From Paenibacillus macerans (GTDB lineage Bacteria; Bacillota; Bacilli; Paenibacillales; Paenibacillaceae), in NCBI RefSeq assembly GCF_900454495.1, contig NZ_UGSI01000002.1, forward strand, positions 1,461,001 through 1,525,000: a DNA stretch of 64,000 nucleotides, in the 5' to 3' direction. The position numbers were made by a program, and so were the translations under genes. Positions 7,596 through 17,270 of the stretch are shown in pieces (the first letter of the stretch is position 1; the number at the start of each line of letters is the position of its first letter). Under the pieces are notes generated by a model. The model saw only the letters and a list, made by a program, of their open reading frames with translations, searched no databases and was not told the DNA's origin.

Positions 7596-9344
7596 CTAAG
7601 GCTGCTGCAGCAGCTGCGGAGATTGCGGGGGCTCCGGCTGCTGCGGCTGCAGCGGCGGTGGACCCTGCGGCGGACCCTGCCGCTCCTTGCCCGGCGGGTT
7701 GAACAGATAGATGACGTAAGCGACGATCGCCGGCAGGGCGATGTAGACCAGACCGGCGGCGATGTTCACCGCTCCGCCCATAAACATCAGGCTCAGCGCC
7801 ATAAGGATGCTGTCAAAGATCACGTGCGAGAAAACGACGGTCGGAAAGCCGTAGCGCAGGAAAATGAAGCTGAACAGCAGTCCGATAAAGGTCAACTCGA
7901 TCGGCCGTGAAATGACCGGATAGATCGGATACAGCGTATGGCCGAAAGCCCAGATCAAGGTCGTCAAAAGACTGGCGATGAACGTGCTGCGGAACAGCTT
8001 TTTCAGCATCGGAATGCCGAACAGCCGGTAAACGGCTTCCTCGCCGATCCCGGCCACCCAGGCGAGCAGCGGGAACAGGAGCGGGTAGACCATGTTGTAC
8101 GGCGATTGTGTCGCATCGGTCGTCGACCAGGTATGAATCGTTCTTTCCAGAATGAAGAAGACAACCGACTGCACCCCGAGCAAAATTAAAGCCCACGCAT
8201 AACCGTCGGCCACCGCGGTCAGCACATGGCGGCCGTAACCTTCCTCCCTGGACCGCGCCCACAGATTGATGCCGTTTTTCCGCCACAGTCCGTCCCCGCC
8301 GACGAGCGAGAAATATACCGAGGCGGCAAGAATCAGGGTGACGAGTCCTTGAATCACGAACCCTACCGTCAGCACGATCGGATCGAGCCCGTCCTTTTCA
8401 AACACAGGCAGCATGTTGACCGTCCCGATGACGGACAAGACGAAGTAGGCGCCGGCCAGAAAAATCCCGCGTTTAAAAGTGGTATGCGCCCGCGTCAGCG
8501 CGCTGTATACGATGGCCAGGATGCCGAGCACAAATGTGAACAGGGCGTATCCGGCAAAGGTAAGCCAGTTGGCCAGCCGCGTCTGCCCGGCGACGTAATC
8601 GGCATGCGACTCAGGAACGGAGAAGTAGCTTTCGAATGACGATACGGCGCCGTATTCGTAGCGGATATCGATCGTCGCTTGCGACTCCCCGAGCTCATCC
8701 CCCTTGATGCGATAGAGCAGACCGACATCGCCCTCGCCCGACACGCGCTCAAGGCGGGCTGGGTCAAAGCCGAACGCGGCCAGATAAGGCGCGGCCAGCC
8801 GCTCCTTCTCCTCCAGCGTCAAATCGCCCTCCCAGGTGCGCAGCGAGTCTGGCGTTTCGGTACCGTAGTCCAGCATCATCTGCTTTTTCGCATTGCTCGA
8901 GGAAACGATTTCCTCGAACCCGACCACTTTGCCGGTGGTCATGTGAACGTCGACGGTCAAAGCGCTAAACACATCGTTTGGTTCGTTGAAACGGACGCGA
9001 AATACGTCGTACGGAAATTGCTTGTCATACGTCTTCAGGAAAGGGGCGAGCAAATCCGCCTTCGTTAAATAACCGTACAGATCGGAGCGCGATTCATAGG
9101 TAACGAGCGCTTTTTCGGGATGACCGGCCAACTCGATGTTCAGCACCGACTTTGCAAATTCGATAGCTTTCGTTCTGGCCTGCGATTTGGCGATGACGTC
9201 ATCCGACTGTTCCATCTGCAGCGTGTCGGAAGCGGTTGTCGGAAAAATCTGGACGATGAAGAAAATGACCAACCCGATCAGGGCCATCAGCCAAAGCGTT
9301 TTTGTCTTCAGCCTGCGGCTGGACGGTTTCATAGGTGAAAACAT
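7596..9344 (-). CDS. CPBP-family intramembrane glutamic metalloprotease
   Basis: This 582-residue integral membrane protein belongs to the CPBP (CAAX/Abi) protease family. It begins with one transmembrane helix (about 15-35), followed by a long extracytoplasmic region to about residue 250, then about eight hydrophobic segments. The family motifs are in order: GEEAVYR with the Glu-Glu-x-x-x-Arg site, FGHTLYP, and HVIFDS. They supply the Glu and His residues of the active site. The C-terminal 35 residues are a Pro/Gln-rich tail (PPQGPPPLQPQQPEPPQ), unusual for the family. AAAGGAG lies 7 nt before ATG 9344. The substrate is unknown; relatives process membrane proteins, prenylated proteins or bacteriocin peptides. 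It stands alone with a strong terminator. Confidence 0.88.
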   Translation of the reverse strand: MFSPMKPSSRRLKTKTLWLMALIGLVIFFIVQIFPTTASDTLQMEQSDDVIAKSQARTKAIEFAKSVLNIELAGHPEKALVTYESRSDLYGYLTKADLLAPFLKTYDKQFPYDVFRVRFNEPNDVFSALTVDVHMTTGKVVGFEEIVSSSNAKKQMMLDYGTETPDSLRTWEGDLTLEEKERLAAPYLAAFGFDPARLERVSGEGDVGLLYRIKGDELGESQATIDIRYEYGAVSSFESYFSVPESHADYVAGQTRLANWLTFAGYALFTFVLGILAIVYSALTRAHTTFKRGIFLAGAYFVLSVIGTVNMLPVFEKDGLDPIVLTVGFVIQGLVTLILAASVYFSLVGGDGLWRKNGINLWARSREEGYGRHVLTAVADGYAWALILLGVQSVVFFILERTIHTWSTTDATQSPYNMVYPLLFPLLAWVAGIGEEAVYRLFGIPMLKKLFRSTFIASLLTTLIWAFGHTLYPIYPVISRPIELTFIGLLFSFIFLRYGFPTVVFSHVIFDSILMALSLMFMGGAVNIAAGLVYIALPAIVAYVIYLFNPPGKERQGPPQGPPPLQPQQPEPPQSPQLLQQP

Positions 9345-9565
9345 TACAAAACTCCTTTAAAATTTTTTGTTCTCAAGTATGATTTTGCGCGAAGTACATC
9401 ACAGTAAAGATAACATAGTGGAATTTCCAACGCCAGTTGAAGGCAAAAATGATGAAAAGATGCAATAATCCCGTTATACCCTAGCATGGCTCAGATTGGA
9501 CGGCAAGAAGATCGGGGATTTGCCGTTTCCAGCCCTTTTTCACTGTTTTTAATCAAAATGAACCT

Positions 9566-9594
9566 TTGTAGTGGAAGCCAATAAGGATTATAAT
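9566..9594 (+). promoter_or_regulatory. Probable promoter of the ktr operon
   Basis: TATAAT at 9589-9594 is preceded by TTGTAG at 9566-9571 with 17-bp spacing. The -35 is weak, but a start near 9600 would place the riboswitch at the 5' end of the transcript. Confidence 0.5.
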
Positions 9595-9636
9595 CCATTT
9601 GACGAAAACGGAATGAAAACAATTGAAAAAATATTA

Positions 9637-9782
9637 AGGCCTAATTTCGATTTCGAAAACGGGGGAACCGATTTTTTTGGGGTGAATTTCGCGCGATTGT
9701 GGCGGCAGCCGGTATGGCTGCCTTGGTCGGGCGATTAGGGCAACTGTGCATGCCCGAATCCGTCAGCTAACCTCGTAGGCCT
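9637..9782 (+). promoter_or_regulatory. Cyclic di-AMP riboswitch (ydaO-yuaA class) upstream of ktrB
   Basis: This region carries conserved aptamer segments of the ydaO-yuaA class: GGGGGAACCG near 9661, GGGGTGAAT near 9679, and CCGAATCCGTCAGCTAACC from 9754. AGGCCT at 9637-9642 pairs with AGGCCT at 9777-9782 to close P1. The same 3' segment recurs in the element at 30359-30502. In Bacillus subtilis this class turns off potassium importer genes when cyclic di-AMP is high. A terminator follows 28 nt downstream, consistent with control by transcription termination. Confidence 0.9.
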
Positions 9783-9809
9783 CCTGCAACAGGAACCAAA
9801 CACCGAAAG

Positions 9810-9838
9810 GCATTGGATTTCCAGTGCTTTTTTCTTTT
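9810..9838 (+). terminator. Riboswitch expression-platform terminator
   Basis: The 7-bp stem GCATTGG/CCAGTGC (9810-9816, 9821-9827, one T-G pair) with loop ATTT is followed by a T-rich run. It lies between the aptamer and ktrB, so ligand binding probably promotes termination here. Confidence 0.75.
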
Positions 9839-9872
9839 GTTCTTTTTTCACGACAACAATGGGGTGAATGAA

Positions 9873-11207
9873 TTGTCTTTCAAAAAAATCAGCTTTTCCC
9901 CGCCGCAAATTTTGGTGTTGGGTTTTGCGCTCATCATTTTGCTGGGATCGCTGCTGCTGATGCTGCCGATTTCCAGTGCGGCCGGGGAGACGCTGCCGTT
10001 CGTCGACGCGCTGTTTACGGCGACTTCGGCGACATGCGTAACGGGACTGGTCGTCGTCGACACCGGGACCTATTTTTCCACGTTTGGCCAAATCGTAATC
10101 ATGCTGCTGATTCAGGTCGGCGGACTTGGGTTCATGACCATGGCCACCTTGTTTTCGCTCGTGTTGAAACGGAAAATCTCGCTGAAGGACCGGCTGATCC
10201 TGCAGGAGGCGATGAACCAGAACACGATGGAGGGGATCGTCCGGCTGATCCGCAAGGTGCTGCTGTATTCGCTGGTCATTGAATCCTGCGCGGCGCTGCT
10301 GTTCGCGATTCGCTGGGCGTTTGACATGCCGCTGGGCCGGGCGCTGTACTTCGGCGTTTTTCACGCGGTATCCATGTTCAACAACGCCGGGTTTGACCTG
10401 TTTGGCGAATACCGGAGCTTGACGTTGTACGTGGCCGATCCGCTCGTCAACTTCGTGGCGATGTTTCTCATCGTGTCCGGGGGCATCGGGTTTATCGTGC
10501 TGTCGGACATCATTGATTTCCGGCGCCGCCGCAAGCTGTCGCTGCATTCCAAGGTGGTGCTGTCGATGACGTCGGCGCTGATCGTGGTCGGGGCCCTGGT
10601 CATATTTATATTCGAATTCACCAATCCGCGGACGCTAGCCCCGCTCGGCTGGGGCGGGAAATTTTGGGCCGCGCTGTTCCAGTCGGTGACGCCGCGGACG
10701 GCCGGGGCCAACACGGTCGATATCGGCGAGCTGCGGCAGGCTTCGCAATTTTTTATGATCATCCTGATGTTTATCGGGGCTTCGCCCAGCTCGACCGGCG
10801 GCGGGATCAAAACGACGACCTTCACCATTCTCGTCGGCGCGGTCATCTCCATGATCCGCGGACAGTCGGACCTCGTCCTGTTCCGCTACCGGATGGCCCA
10901 GGAACGTATTTTCAAAGCGGTCACCATCACGATGCTCGCTTTATTTCTTGTGGTGGCCGTCGCCATGGTGCTGTCCACGACCGAGGACGCCAGCTTCCTG
11001 AGCATTCTGTTCGAGACGACCTCCGCGTTCGGCACCGTCGGGCTTACGATGGGGCTTACCGGGAAACTAACGGTAATCGGCAAAATCCTCATCAGCTTTA
11101 CGATGTTCGCCGGAAGACTCGGGCCGCTTACGCTAGCTTATGCGCTTGGACCGAAGAAAGGCAAGGAATTGTACCGCCATCCGGAAGGCAAAATGATTAT
11201 AGGATAA
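9873..11207 (+). CDS. ktrB: KtrB-type potassium uptake channel subunit
   Basis: This 444-residue membrane protein is the K+-translocating subunit of a Ktr system, which works with the cytosolic RCK protein encoded next. The Trk/Ktr/HKT architecture is seen as four pore-loop motifs containing filter glycines, including TSATCVTGLVVVDTG, VSMFNNAGFDLFG, QSVTPRTAGANTVD and ETTSAFGTVGLTMG, each flanked by membrane helices. The length equals B. subtilis KtrB (445). TTG 9873 follows GGGGTGA (9861-9867) by 5 nt; the ATG at 9813 would lie inside the terminator hairpin and give a non-homologous N-terminus. It is controlled by a cyclic di-AMP riboswitch. ktrA follows after 23 bp. Confidence 0.93.
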   Translation: MSFKKISFSPPQILVLGFALIILLGSLLLMLPISSAAGETLPFVDALFTATSATCVTGLVVVDTGTYFSTFGQIVIMLLIQVGGLGFMTMATLFSLVLKRKISLKDRLILQEAMNQNTMEGIVRLIRKVLLYSLVIESCAALLFAIRWAFDMPLGRALYFGVFHAVSMFNNAGFDLFGEYRSLTLYVADPLVNFVAMFLIVSGGIGFIVLSDIIDFRRRRKLSLHSKVVLSMTSALIVVGALVIFIFEFTNPRTLAPLGWGGKFWAALFQSVTPRTAGANTVDIGELRQASQFFMIILMFIGASPSSTGGGIKTTTFTILVGAVISMIRGQSDLVLFRYRMAQERIFKAVTITMLALFLVVAVAMVLSTTEDASFLSILFETTSAFGTVGLTMGLTGKLTVIGKILISFTMFAGRLGPLTLAYALGPKKGKELYRHPEGKMIIG

Positions 11208-11230
11208 GATAAGGGGACTTGAGATTAAAC

Positions 11231-11893
11231 ATGAAAATGCAGCAGTTTGTAGTCATCGGACTGGGCCGGTTCGGCTCCAGCCTGGCTCTGGAGTTGATGG
11301 ACCTCGGGTATGAGGTGCTCGGGATCGACCGGGACGAAGAGGTGGTAAACGAATTGAGCGACCAGCTGACGCATGCCGTCGTGGCGGACGCCACGGACGA
11401 GGAAGTGCTGAAATCGCTGGGCGTCCGCAACTTCGACTGCGGGATCGTCGCGATCGGTAACGATATTCAGATGAGTATTTTGGCGGCGATTTTGCTCAAG
11501 GACTTGGGGATCAAAACCGTGGTCGCCAAGGCGCTCTCCGTCTTGCACGGCCGCGCGCTGCAAAAGCTTGGCGTGGACCGGGTTATTTTTCCGGAACGGG
11601 ATATGGGCGTCCGCGTGGCGCATCAGCTCGTGACTCCAAATCTGCTGGATTACATCGAATTGTCCAAGGAATACAGCATCGTGGAAATGAACGTTCCCGC
11701 TTGCCTTGACCGGAAAAACCTGGGCGACATTAACCCGCGCGCCCGTTTCGGCTGCAGCATCGTGGCCATTCATCGCGACGGAAGCATCCTGGTGGCGCCT
11801 ACCGCCATGGATCAGCTGCAAGAAGGGGACATTATGGTCATCATCGGATCGAAGAAAAATATCGAAGAGTTCGAGGAAGTCATTAACGAGTAA
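11231..11893 (+). CDS. ktrA: KtrA-type RCK regulatory subunit of potassium uptake
   Basis: This protein of 220 residues is the cytosolic gating ring partner of KtrB. The N-terminal RCK_N Rossmann domain shows the nucleotide-binding motif VIGLGRFGSSLALEL and an acidic end to the second strand (GIDRDEE). The RCK_C domain from about residue 140 to the end (YSIVEMNVPACLDRKNLGDINPR) is the domain that binds cyclic di-AMP in several Ktr proteins. AAGGGG at 11211-11216 is 14 nt from ATG 11231 and 2 nt from TTG 11219, so the start is not certain; homology begins near KMQQFVVIG. It forms an operon with ktrB. Confidence 0.93.
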   Translation: MKMQQFVVIGLGRFGSSLALELMDLGYEVLGIDRDEEVVNELSDQLTHAVVADATDEEVLKSLGVRNFDCGIVAIGNDIQMSILAAILLKDLGIKTVVAKALSVLHGRALQKLGVDRVIFPERDMGVRVAHQLVTPNLLDYIELSKEYSIVEMNVPACLDRKNLGDINPRARFGCSIVAIHRDGSILVAPTAMDQLQEGDIMVIIGSKKNIEEFEEVINE

Positions 11894-11954
11894 TTATTAT
11901 CGGGTTATTAAGAAAAAAGAGTTGGTTCACTTTGGATGGTTGGGATGTGGCGGA

Positions 11955-13202
11955 ATGGAATCGGCTGTAACCGAAGCGATACATCATTTTCTGATCTTAA
12001 TTTTATTCGTTATCAGCGTTGGCGTAGTATCGGGCAAACTGGCGGCATGGCTAAGGCTGCCGGATGTGGCGGTGTTCATCGCCGTCGGGATGCTGCTCGG
12101 TCCGGGGCTTGGGCTGATTCATGAACAAAGCGGATCGCTGATCAATCAATTGATATTAACGGTCGGGTCGGCGCTGATTTTGTTTGACGGCGGGCGGAAT
12201 TTGCGGCTGAGCGGGCTTCGCAACGTATGGATTACGTTATCGCTGCTCAGCGTACCGGGCGTGGTGATTTCGACGATCGTCATGGGCGTGGGTGTTCATT
12301 ACTTGTTCGGCGTTGATTGGATTTTTGCTTTTTTGGCCGCGGCGGTCATCGCCTCCACCGATCCGGCTTCGATCATTCCGGTATTCAAGCAGGTAAAAAT
12401 CAAGGAGCGGGTCCGCGAGACGGTGGAGAGCGAATCGGCGTTTAACGACGCTACCGGCTCGATCTTGACGTTTTCGCTGCTGGCCGCGGTGGCCGGCGGC
12501 GGGGCGCTGGACGTTGGCGCCATGTCCTGGGAGTTTGTCAAAACCGCGCTCGGCGGAATTCTTGCCGGACTGATTATCTCGGGCATACTGACTTATTTGG
12601 CGGGACATGCCCGCCACGGCTATTTTCGCGACTATTCCACAATCGTCATGACGGTCTGCGCGTTATCCTCATACTTGATCGCCGATTTGCTGCATGTCAG
12701 CGGGTTTATGGCTACGTTTGTCGCCGGGGTGATCTGGGGAAATGCCGAAACGTTCGGTTTGTCCCTGAAAGACAATCATGTGGAAATGAGCTCTTTCGCT
12801 GAAAATATGACGGTTATGATGCGCATGCTGATCTTTGTGCTGCTGGGCAGCCAAGTGAATTTTGCCACGCTCGGGCAATTTTTCTGGCCAAGCCTGGCGG
12901 CGGTGCTGATCTTGATGTTTGTGGCCCGCCCGCTGTCGGTGCTGCTGTGCGCCTGGCCCGACCGCAAGGTGAAGTGGACGTGGCGCGAGCTGCTGTTCAT
13001 GTGCTGGGTGCGCGAAACCGGGGTGATCCCGGCCGCCTTGTCCGGCATGATTGCGGGGATGGGAATCGCTCATTCCAACGTGATTACCGGGCTGGCTTTT
13101 ATGGCGATTGTGCTGACGATCATCATTCAAGCGAGCACCACCGGCTGGGTCGCCAAAAAACTCGGTTTGGAAGTCAAAGAAACCGCCACCGGAAAGCCGT
13201 AA
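11955..13202 (+). CDS. CPA1-type cation/proton antiporter
   Basis: This protein of 415 residues is a membrane antiporter of the monovalent cation:proton antiporter (CPA1, Na+/H+ exchanger) family. About twelve hydrophobic segments are visible. The core family features are FDGGRNL near residue 78, AVIASTDPASIIPVF near 130, and ESESAFNDATGSIL near 158, which holds the Asn-Asp pair expected at the ion site. No C-terminal RCK domain is present, unlike cyclic-di-AMP-binding CpaA. ATG 11955 has only a weak ribosome site; a TTG near 11922 is an alternative. It lies 61 bp after ktrA, so potassium uptake and probable cation efflux may be coexpressed. Confidence 0.88.
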   Translation: MESAVTEAIHHFLILILFVISVGVVSGKLAAWLRLPDVAVFIAVGMLLGPGLGLIHEQSGSLINQLILTVGSALILFDGGRNLRLSGLRNVWITLSLLSVPGVVISTIVMGVGVHYLFGVDWIFAFLAAAVIASTDPASIIPVFKQVKIKERVRETVESESAFNDATGSILTFSLLAAVAGGGALDVGAMSWEFVKTALGGILAGLIISGILTYLAGHARHGYFRDYSTIVMTVCALSSYLIADLLHVSGFMATFVAGVIWGNAETFGLSLKDNHVEMSSFAENMTVMMRMLIFVLLGSQVNFATLGQFFWPSLAAVLILMFVARPLSVLLCAWPDRKVKWTWRELLFMCWVRETGVIPAALSGMIAGMGIAHSNVITGLAFMAIVLTIIIQASTTGWVAKKLGLEVKETATGKP

Positions 13203-13221
13203 GGCTTGGGTGGCGGTTTTA
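13181..13221. terminator. Terminator overlapping the antiporter stop codon
   Basis: AACCGCCACC (13181-13190) pairs with GGTGGCGGTT (13209-13218), with an inner AAGCC/GGCTT stem, followed by TTTT. It includes the last codons of the antiporter gene and faces the minus-strand SLH gene, so it may serve both. Confidence 0.8.
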
Positions 13222-13270
13222 GTTTTCAATAGTCTAACTTGAAGGCTCTAAATTAGCTCGTCAGATTCAG

Positions 13271-16171
13271 CTATTCCAAATTCAGCTTATCCAACACCCG
13301 CTTGATCATTACCGTCGCTTGAGAGCGTGTTGCGTTCCCCTGAGGCTGGAAGGTATTTGTCGTCACCCCCTGGATAACGCCGGCCTTTACTGTTTTGGCT
13401 ACAGCTTCTTGATAACGAATCTTGGAGGCATCCTTAAACTTCTTCAAAGCCTGTGCCGGTGTGCCGTTTAAGGTAGGCTCATATTTGCCATAATTCAGGG
13501 CACGCACCATCATCAAAGCCATTTCCTCACGGGTAATATACTGATCCGGTCTGAATTTCCCGTCAGGGTATCCTGTAATGATCCCGGCCTTGCTGGCAGC
13601 GCCTATGTAGCCCCCGCGCGTATCGAGCTTCACGTCCGGATAAACCTGCGCTTCCTTTATATCTGTGCCTAGTCCCAGCGCTTTGGCGATGTACTCCGCG
13701 AACTCTGCACGCGTAATATTCCGGTCAGGCTCAAATGCGTTAGAATCGCTTTTACGTGGACTGACTACAAATTTCGAGGTCAGCTCATCAATATCCGCTT
13801 TTGCCCAATGCTTCCCGGTGTCCCCATAATTAGCAGTACCTGAAGCTGGGCCAACGATCAGGCCGCCTGAAGCTGCTGATTCCGCCCCCGCATTGGACGA
13901 TCCTGACCCCGCTTGTCCGGAGGCAGATCCCGAACCGGATGCCCCGGCTCCGCTATTCGCTGGATTGCCGCCAGGATTTCCGCTAAATACCAGCGTCCCG
14001 TTGCTTGCGGAAATTTTAGACGGAATTGGAATGATCGTCTTGTTGACTGTGTCGTATTTCACTAACGTTGCATTTGCAGATGTTACCTTACTGCCGGTAA
14101 TGCGCAAATAAAGCTTCCCTGCATGAGAAATATTAAACAAATGGGTAGCCGCGTTAAGATTAGACGCATCTGATTCAGAAACCACAATGATTCTAATGCG
14201 TATAGGATTGCTTGCCTGGTTCACGTAAACCCCATTTATAGTCATCGGTATGGAAATCTGGTCAGGCGAAACAAATTCCAGTTGAATAATCAAGTACAGC
14301 GTATTTAAAGAATCTACACTTAGTGTCCCGTTATTCAAGGACTTGGCAATTTGCGCAAACGGAATCTCCTCGACCGGCAGCTCATACATCGTTTCATTGT
14401 ATTTAATTGAAAATGAAACAAGCTTACCGCGATTGTAACCTTCATACAGTGCGCCAAGCGGGATAGCCACCTCAGCGGCTTTCTCCGTCGCCGGCACCTC
14501 AAAAATTAACGGTTCGCGTTTGCTTTTATTCGTATTTATGGAGATCAAGAATTTAATGGCTTCTTGCAGTTGTGCTGCGCCGATTGTATATCTTGAGATA
14601 TTTTGCCCGCCAACCGATACACTGCTTGATGACTTAGCCGTACTTAGATTTAGCAGATAACCGCCAAGTCCGAAGTTAGAGCTGGAAATCGCCGTTACAA
14701 AGGACGGCATGCCTTGTGCAGCTGGCGGCTCTGATCCTGTGCTAGCCTTGCCTTTTACAACATAATCAATGTAATAGCTCCCATAAATGCCGTCCAAGTC
14801 CTCAATTGAATCCGCACCATCGACAAAAGAAACGGTAACATTATCGTTCTCCGCCAGCGATGAAGCCAAAGTCAAAATAACCTGGCTGCCGGCAATTTCA
14901 ACTCGGGTGATCCGCAGCTCTGACTGATTTACACGCACAATGAATTGATTTGGATTCAATTTTTTGCTTTTTAGCGTTTTATTATAAGTAATGGTAATTG
15001 TGTTCCCTTTGCCCTCAATACCTATCAATGATAATGTTGACTTACTGCTGGTATTGCTCACCTTATAGCTGCTGATTTCCGCAAGCGCCTGCCCAGAGCT
15101 AAGGACTAGCTTATTACTCGCTTTCGGGGTGTACGATAATTCCACCAAATCACTTGCTTCAATAGCTGTCACTAATTCGATATACAGATAGCTTCCGGAA
15201 GAGTATACCTTGGAAATTTCTCTTTCCCGCTGGTTAACCACCACCTTGAAGCCTGTCGTTGCGATGCTGTTATTTGTGCCAAGCGGCTTGCTATATTTTA
15301 AAATAATCGTATTATTCGTAATCTCTCCACTTTGAAGGACAGGAGCCTCGCTGCTATTCTTGTCCGTCTCCGTCTCGTATAAACCCTCCCAGCCGTTCAT
15401 ATATACAGCCCCTGTCTGAGCATCCGCTGCGGCACCCGCACCAATGTACAGATAATACCTGCTTCCCTTGTCCAACTCATGAACAGGCTTTATAAACAAA
15501 CCTGAACCGGAGGCTCTAACCTGAACAGCCAGTTGCGCATCATTTTCTTTTTTCTTAAAAACTATGGCGGATTCGTTATTAATCTTAATGTTGCGATTAA
15601 AAATCATCGTAAACTCGGTATCCACGGGAATGTTCGTACTTCCCCCAAGTGGTGTCACACCTAACATTTGCAATGGCGAAGTCTCTTCCGCCGCACCAGC
15701 ATTGACGGTATTGTTAGTACTGCCGGCGGCTGTCTCGGTTTTTGTTGTGAAAAAATACTGAACAGCAGGGGAGGCAATGCTCCGGTTCTCCGCATCCACA
15801 AAATTGCCTTCTTCAGCTTGTACAACGTATGTCGTGTTATACTTTAACTGCGGCAGCAGCAGTGTAACTTCATTCGTACCCTTCCCCGGGCTCCCATCAC
15901 TAAGGACCGTCTCGATATTGGACAAGGGTTCCTTACCTTTTTCGGACACTTTAAGCGAATCCTTATTGATCTGTACCTTGCGGTCAAATTGCAGCTTAAT
16001 AGATTTAGTTGCGGCTGGGTCAACATTGCTGGCCCCATTTTGCGGATTCATCGTAATCCGAATTCCGCTAGCACTGCCGGCGGCGTGTATCATTGATGCC
16101 GGCGCCGCGACCCCAAGCAGTAAATTCAGTACTAAGATTGCAATGATCCCCGTTGATAGCTTTCTCTCCAT
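13271..16171 (-). CDS. Secreted S-layer-homology protein with Ig-like/SwmB-type domains
   Basis: This 966-residue exported protein starts with a signal peptide (MERKLSTGIIAILVLNLLLGV, cleavage after HAAG likely). Residues about 35-140 and 165-275 read as Ig-like (Big_5-type) domains, with phrases such as NVDPAATKSIKLQFDRKV and STNIPVDTEFTMIFNRNI. Two further repeats near 285-375 and 385-465 (NTIILKYSKPL, NTITITYNKTL) resemble SwmB-type cell-adhesion repeats. A Gly/Ser/Ala-rich linker near 735-775 leads to three SLH domains to the C-terminus, which tether proteins to pyruvylated cell-wall polymer. GAGAGGAG lies upstream of ATG 16171. It is likely a structural or adhesive surface protein; no enzyme domain is visible. 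Confidence 0.88.
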   Translation of the reverse strand: MERKLSTGIIAILVLNLLLGVAAPASMIHAAGSASGIRITMNPQNGASNVDPAATKSIKLQFDRKVQINKDSLKVSEKGKEPLSNIETVLSDGSPGKGTNEVTLLLPQLKYNTTYVVQAEEGNFVDAENRSIASPAVQYFFTTKTETAAGSTNNTVNAGAAEETSPLQMLGVTPLGGSTNIPVDTEFTMIFNRNIKINNESAIVFKKKENDAQLAVQVRASGSGLFIKPVHELDKGSRYYLYIGAGAAADAQTGAVYMNGWEGLYETETDKNSSEAPVLQSGEITNNTIILKYSKPLGTNNSIATTGFKVVVNQREREISKVYSSGSYLYIELVTAIEASDLVELSYTPKASNKLVLSSGQALAEISSYKVSNTSSKSTLSLIGIEGKGNTITITYNKTLKSKKLNPNQFIVRVNQSELRITRVEIAGSQVILTLASSLAENDNVTVSFVDGADSIEDLDGIYGSYYIDYVVKGKASTGSEPPAAQGMPSFVTAISSSNFGLGGYLLNLSTAKSSSSVSVGGQNISRYTIGAAQLQEAIKFLISINTNKSKREPLIFEVPATEKAAEVAIPLGALYEGYNRGKLVSFSIKYNETMYELPVEEIPFAQIAKSLNNGTLSVDSLNTLYLIIQLEFVSPDQISIPMTINGVYVNQASNPIRIRIIVVSESDASNLNAATHLFNISHAGKLYLRITGSKVTSANATLVKYDTVNKTIIPIPSKISASNGTLVFSGNPGGNPANSGAGASGSGSASGQAGSGSSNAGAESAASGGLIVGPASGTANYGDTGKHWAKADIDELTSKFVVSPRKSDSNAFEPDRNITRAEFAEYIAKALGLGTDIKEAQVYPDVKLDTRGGYIGAASKAGIITGYPDGKFRPDQYITREEMALMMVRALNYGKYEPTLNGTPAQALKKFKDASKIRYQEAVAKTVKAGVIQGVTTNTFQPQGNATRSQATVMIKRVLDKLNLE

Positions 16172-16281
16172 TTTGCGTTTCTCCTCTCAAAAATAACCTG
16201 CACTCTATATTATCGGCTATTTGCCCTTCCTTGTTGCGAAGGATTTGAAATATTGTGCACTTGTTAATTCTCCGCATAAAA

Positions 16282-17193
16282 TTACAGCGACAGCTCCTCC
16301 ACCAGACTTTCCCGAATTTGCGTAAACCACTCTTTCGTTTCGCTGGTCAGCTCCGATTTCTCTCCGTAAATCAGGCAAGTTTCTCTACGGGTCTGCTCCA
16401 GTTCGGGGATCGGCACGGACACCAGCCCGTTGTCCCGCAGCAGCGGCCTGCGCAGGTACGATCTGGGGAGCAGGGAAGCCGCTTTGCAGATCGGCAGCAG
16501 CCGGACGATCGCTTCGAAAGAGTCGATCTCCATGCGGACATCGGGGACGATGCCGTAGCGGCCGAACAGGTCGTCGACCAGCCGGCGGTACCAGGTTCCT
16601 TTGGAGAAAATAATCATGGACCGGCCGTTCAGATCGTCCATCGAGGGATGGCCGTCTTGGGTTGGGGATGCGAGTTCATGTCCCTTGGGGACCACAAGCT
16701 CCAGGTGGTCCTGAAACAGCGGGATGCATTTTAACCCGGCTTCGCTGATCGAGGAGGCGACGACGCCGATGTCCACTTTTTTGTCGCGGACGTGGGAGAC
16801 GATCTCATGCGTTTTCCCGGTGACGAGCTTGAGCTCGATGTCCGGGAATTTGTCCATCATCGCCTTGACCAGCGGGGGCAGCGTTGTCTGGATGGTCGTC
16901 AGACTGGCGCCCAGCGTAACGACGGTGCGTTCCGCCTTTTTGAAACGGGAGACGGCCTGCAGAAAGTTTTGATGGCGCTGCCGCTGTTCCAGGGCGTACA
17001 AATAAGCCTCTTGACCGACACGGGTCAACTCCAGGCGTTTTCCTTTGCGGTGAAACAGCGCAACCCCCCATTCATCCTCCAATTTTGCGATTTTTCGGGA
17101 AAGTGCGGGCTGCGACAAATTGAGCAGCTTCGACGCTTTGTTTAAACTGGATTGCTCCACGACGGTGGTAAATACAAGCAGTTCTTCTAACAT
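16282..17193 (-). CDS. LysR-family transcriptional regulator
   Basis: This 303-residue regulator has an N-terminal winged helix-turn-helix (FTTVVEQSSLNKASKLLNLSQPALSRKIAKLEDEWGVALF) and a C-terminal periplasmic-binding-type effector domain from about residue 90. ATG 17193 follows AAGGAGG by 7 nt; an upstream in-frame start adds an unconserved leader and is rejected. It is divergent from sdhCAB across a 377-bp region with a 10-bp tandem repeat, which makes control of sdh or of its own gene plausible but unproven. The ligand is unknown. Confidence 0.9.
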   Translation of the reverse strand: MLEELLVFTTVVEQSSLNKASKLLNLSQPALSRKIAKLEDEWGVALFHRKGKRLELTRVGQEAYLYALEQRQRHQNFLQAVSRFKKAERTVVTLGASLTTIQTTLPPLVKAMMDKFPDIELKLVTGKTHEIVSHVRDKKVDIGVVASSISEAGLKCIPLFQDHLELVVPKGHELASPTQDGHPSMDDLNGRSMIIFSKGTWYRRLVDDLFGRYGIVPDVRMEIDSFEAIVRLLPICKAASLLPRSYLRRPLLRDNGLVSVPIPELEQTRRETCLIYGEKSELTSETKEWFTQIRESLVEELSL

Positions 17194-17270
17194 GGGGTAA
17201 CCTCCTTTTTTCGGGAAGAAAAAAATAGGGCTCGACAATTGGCGCGGATTATTGACGGACAAGTGATCGG

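Noticed and set aside
11706..11954. N-terminal extension of the antiporter overlapping ktrA
   Set aside because: The extension is the ktrA coding DNA in another frame; membrane homology begins at the ATG 11955 region.
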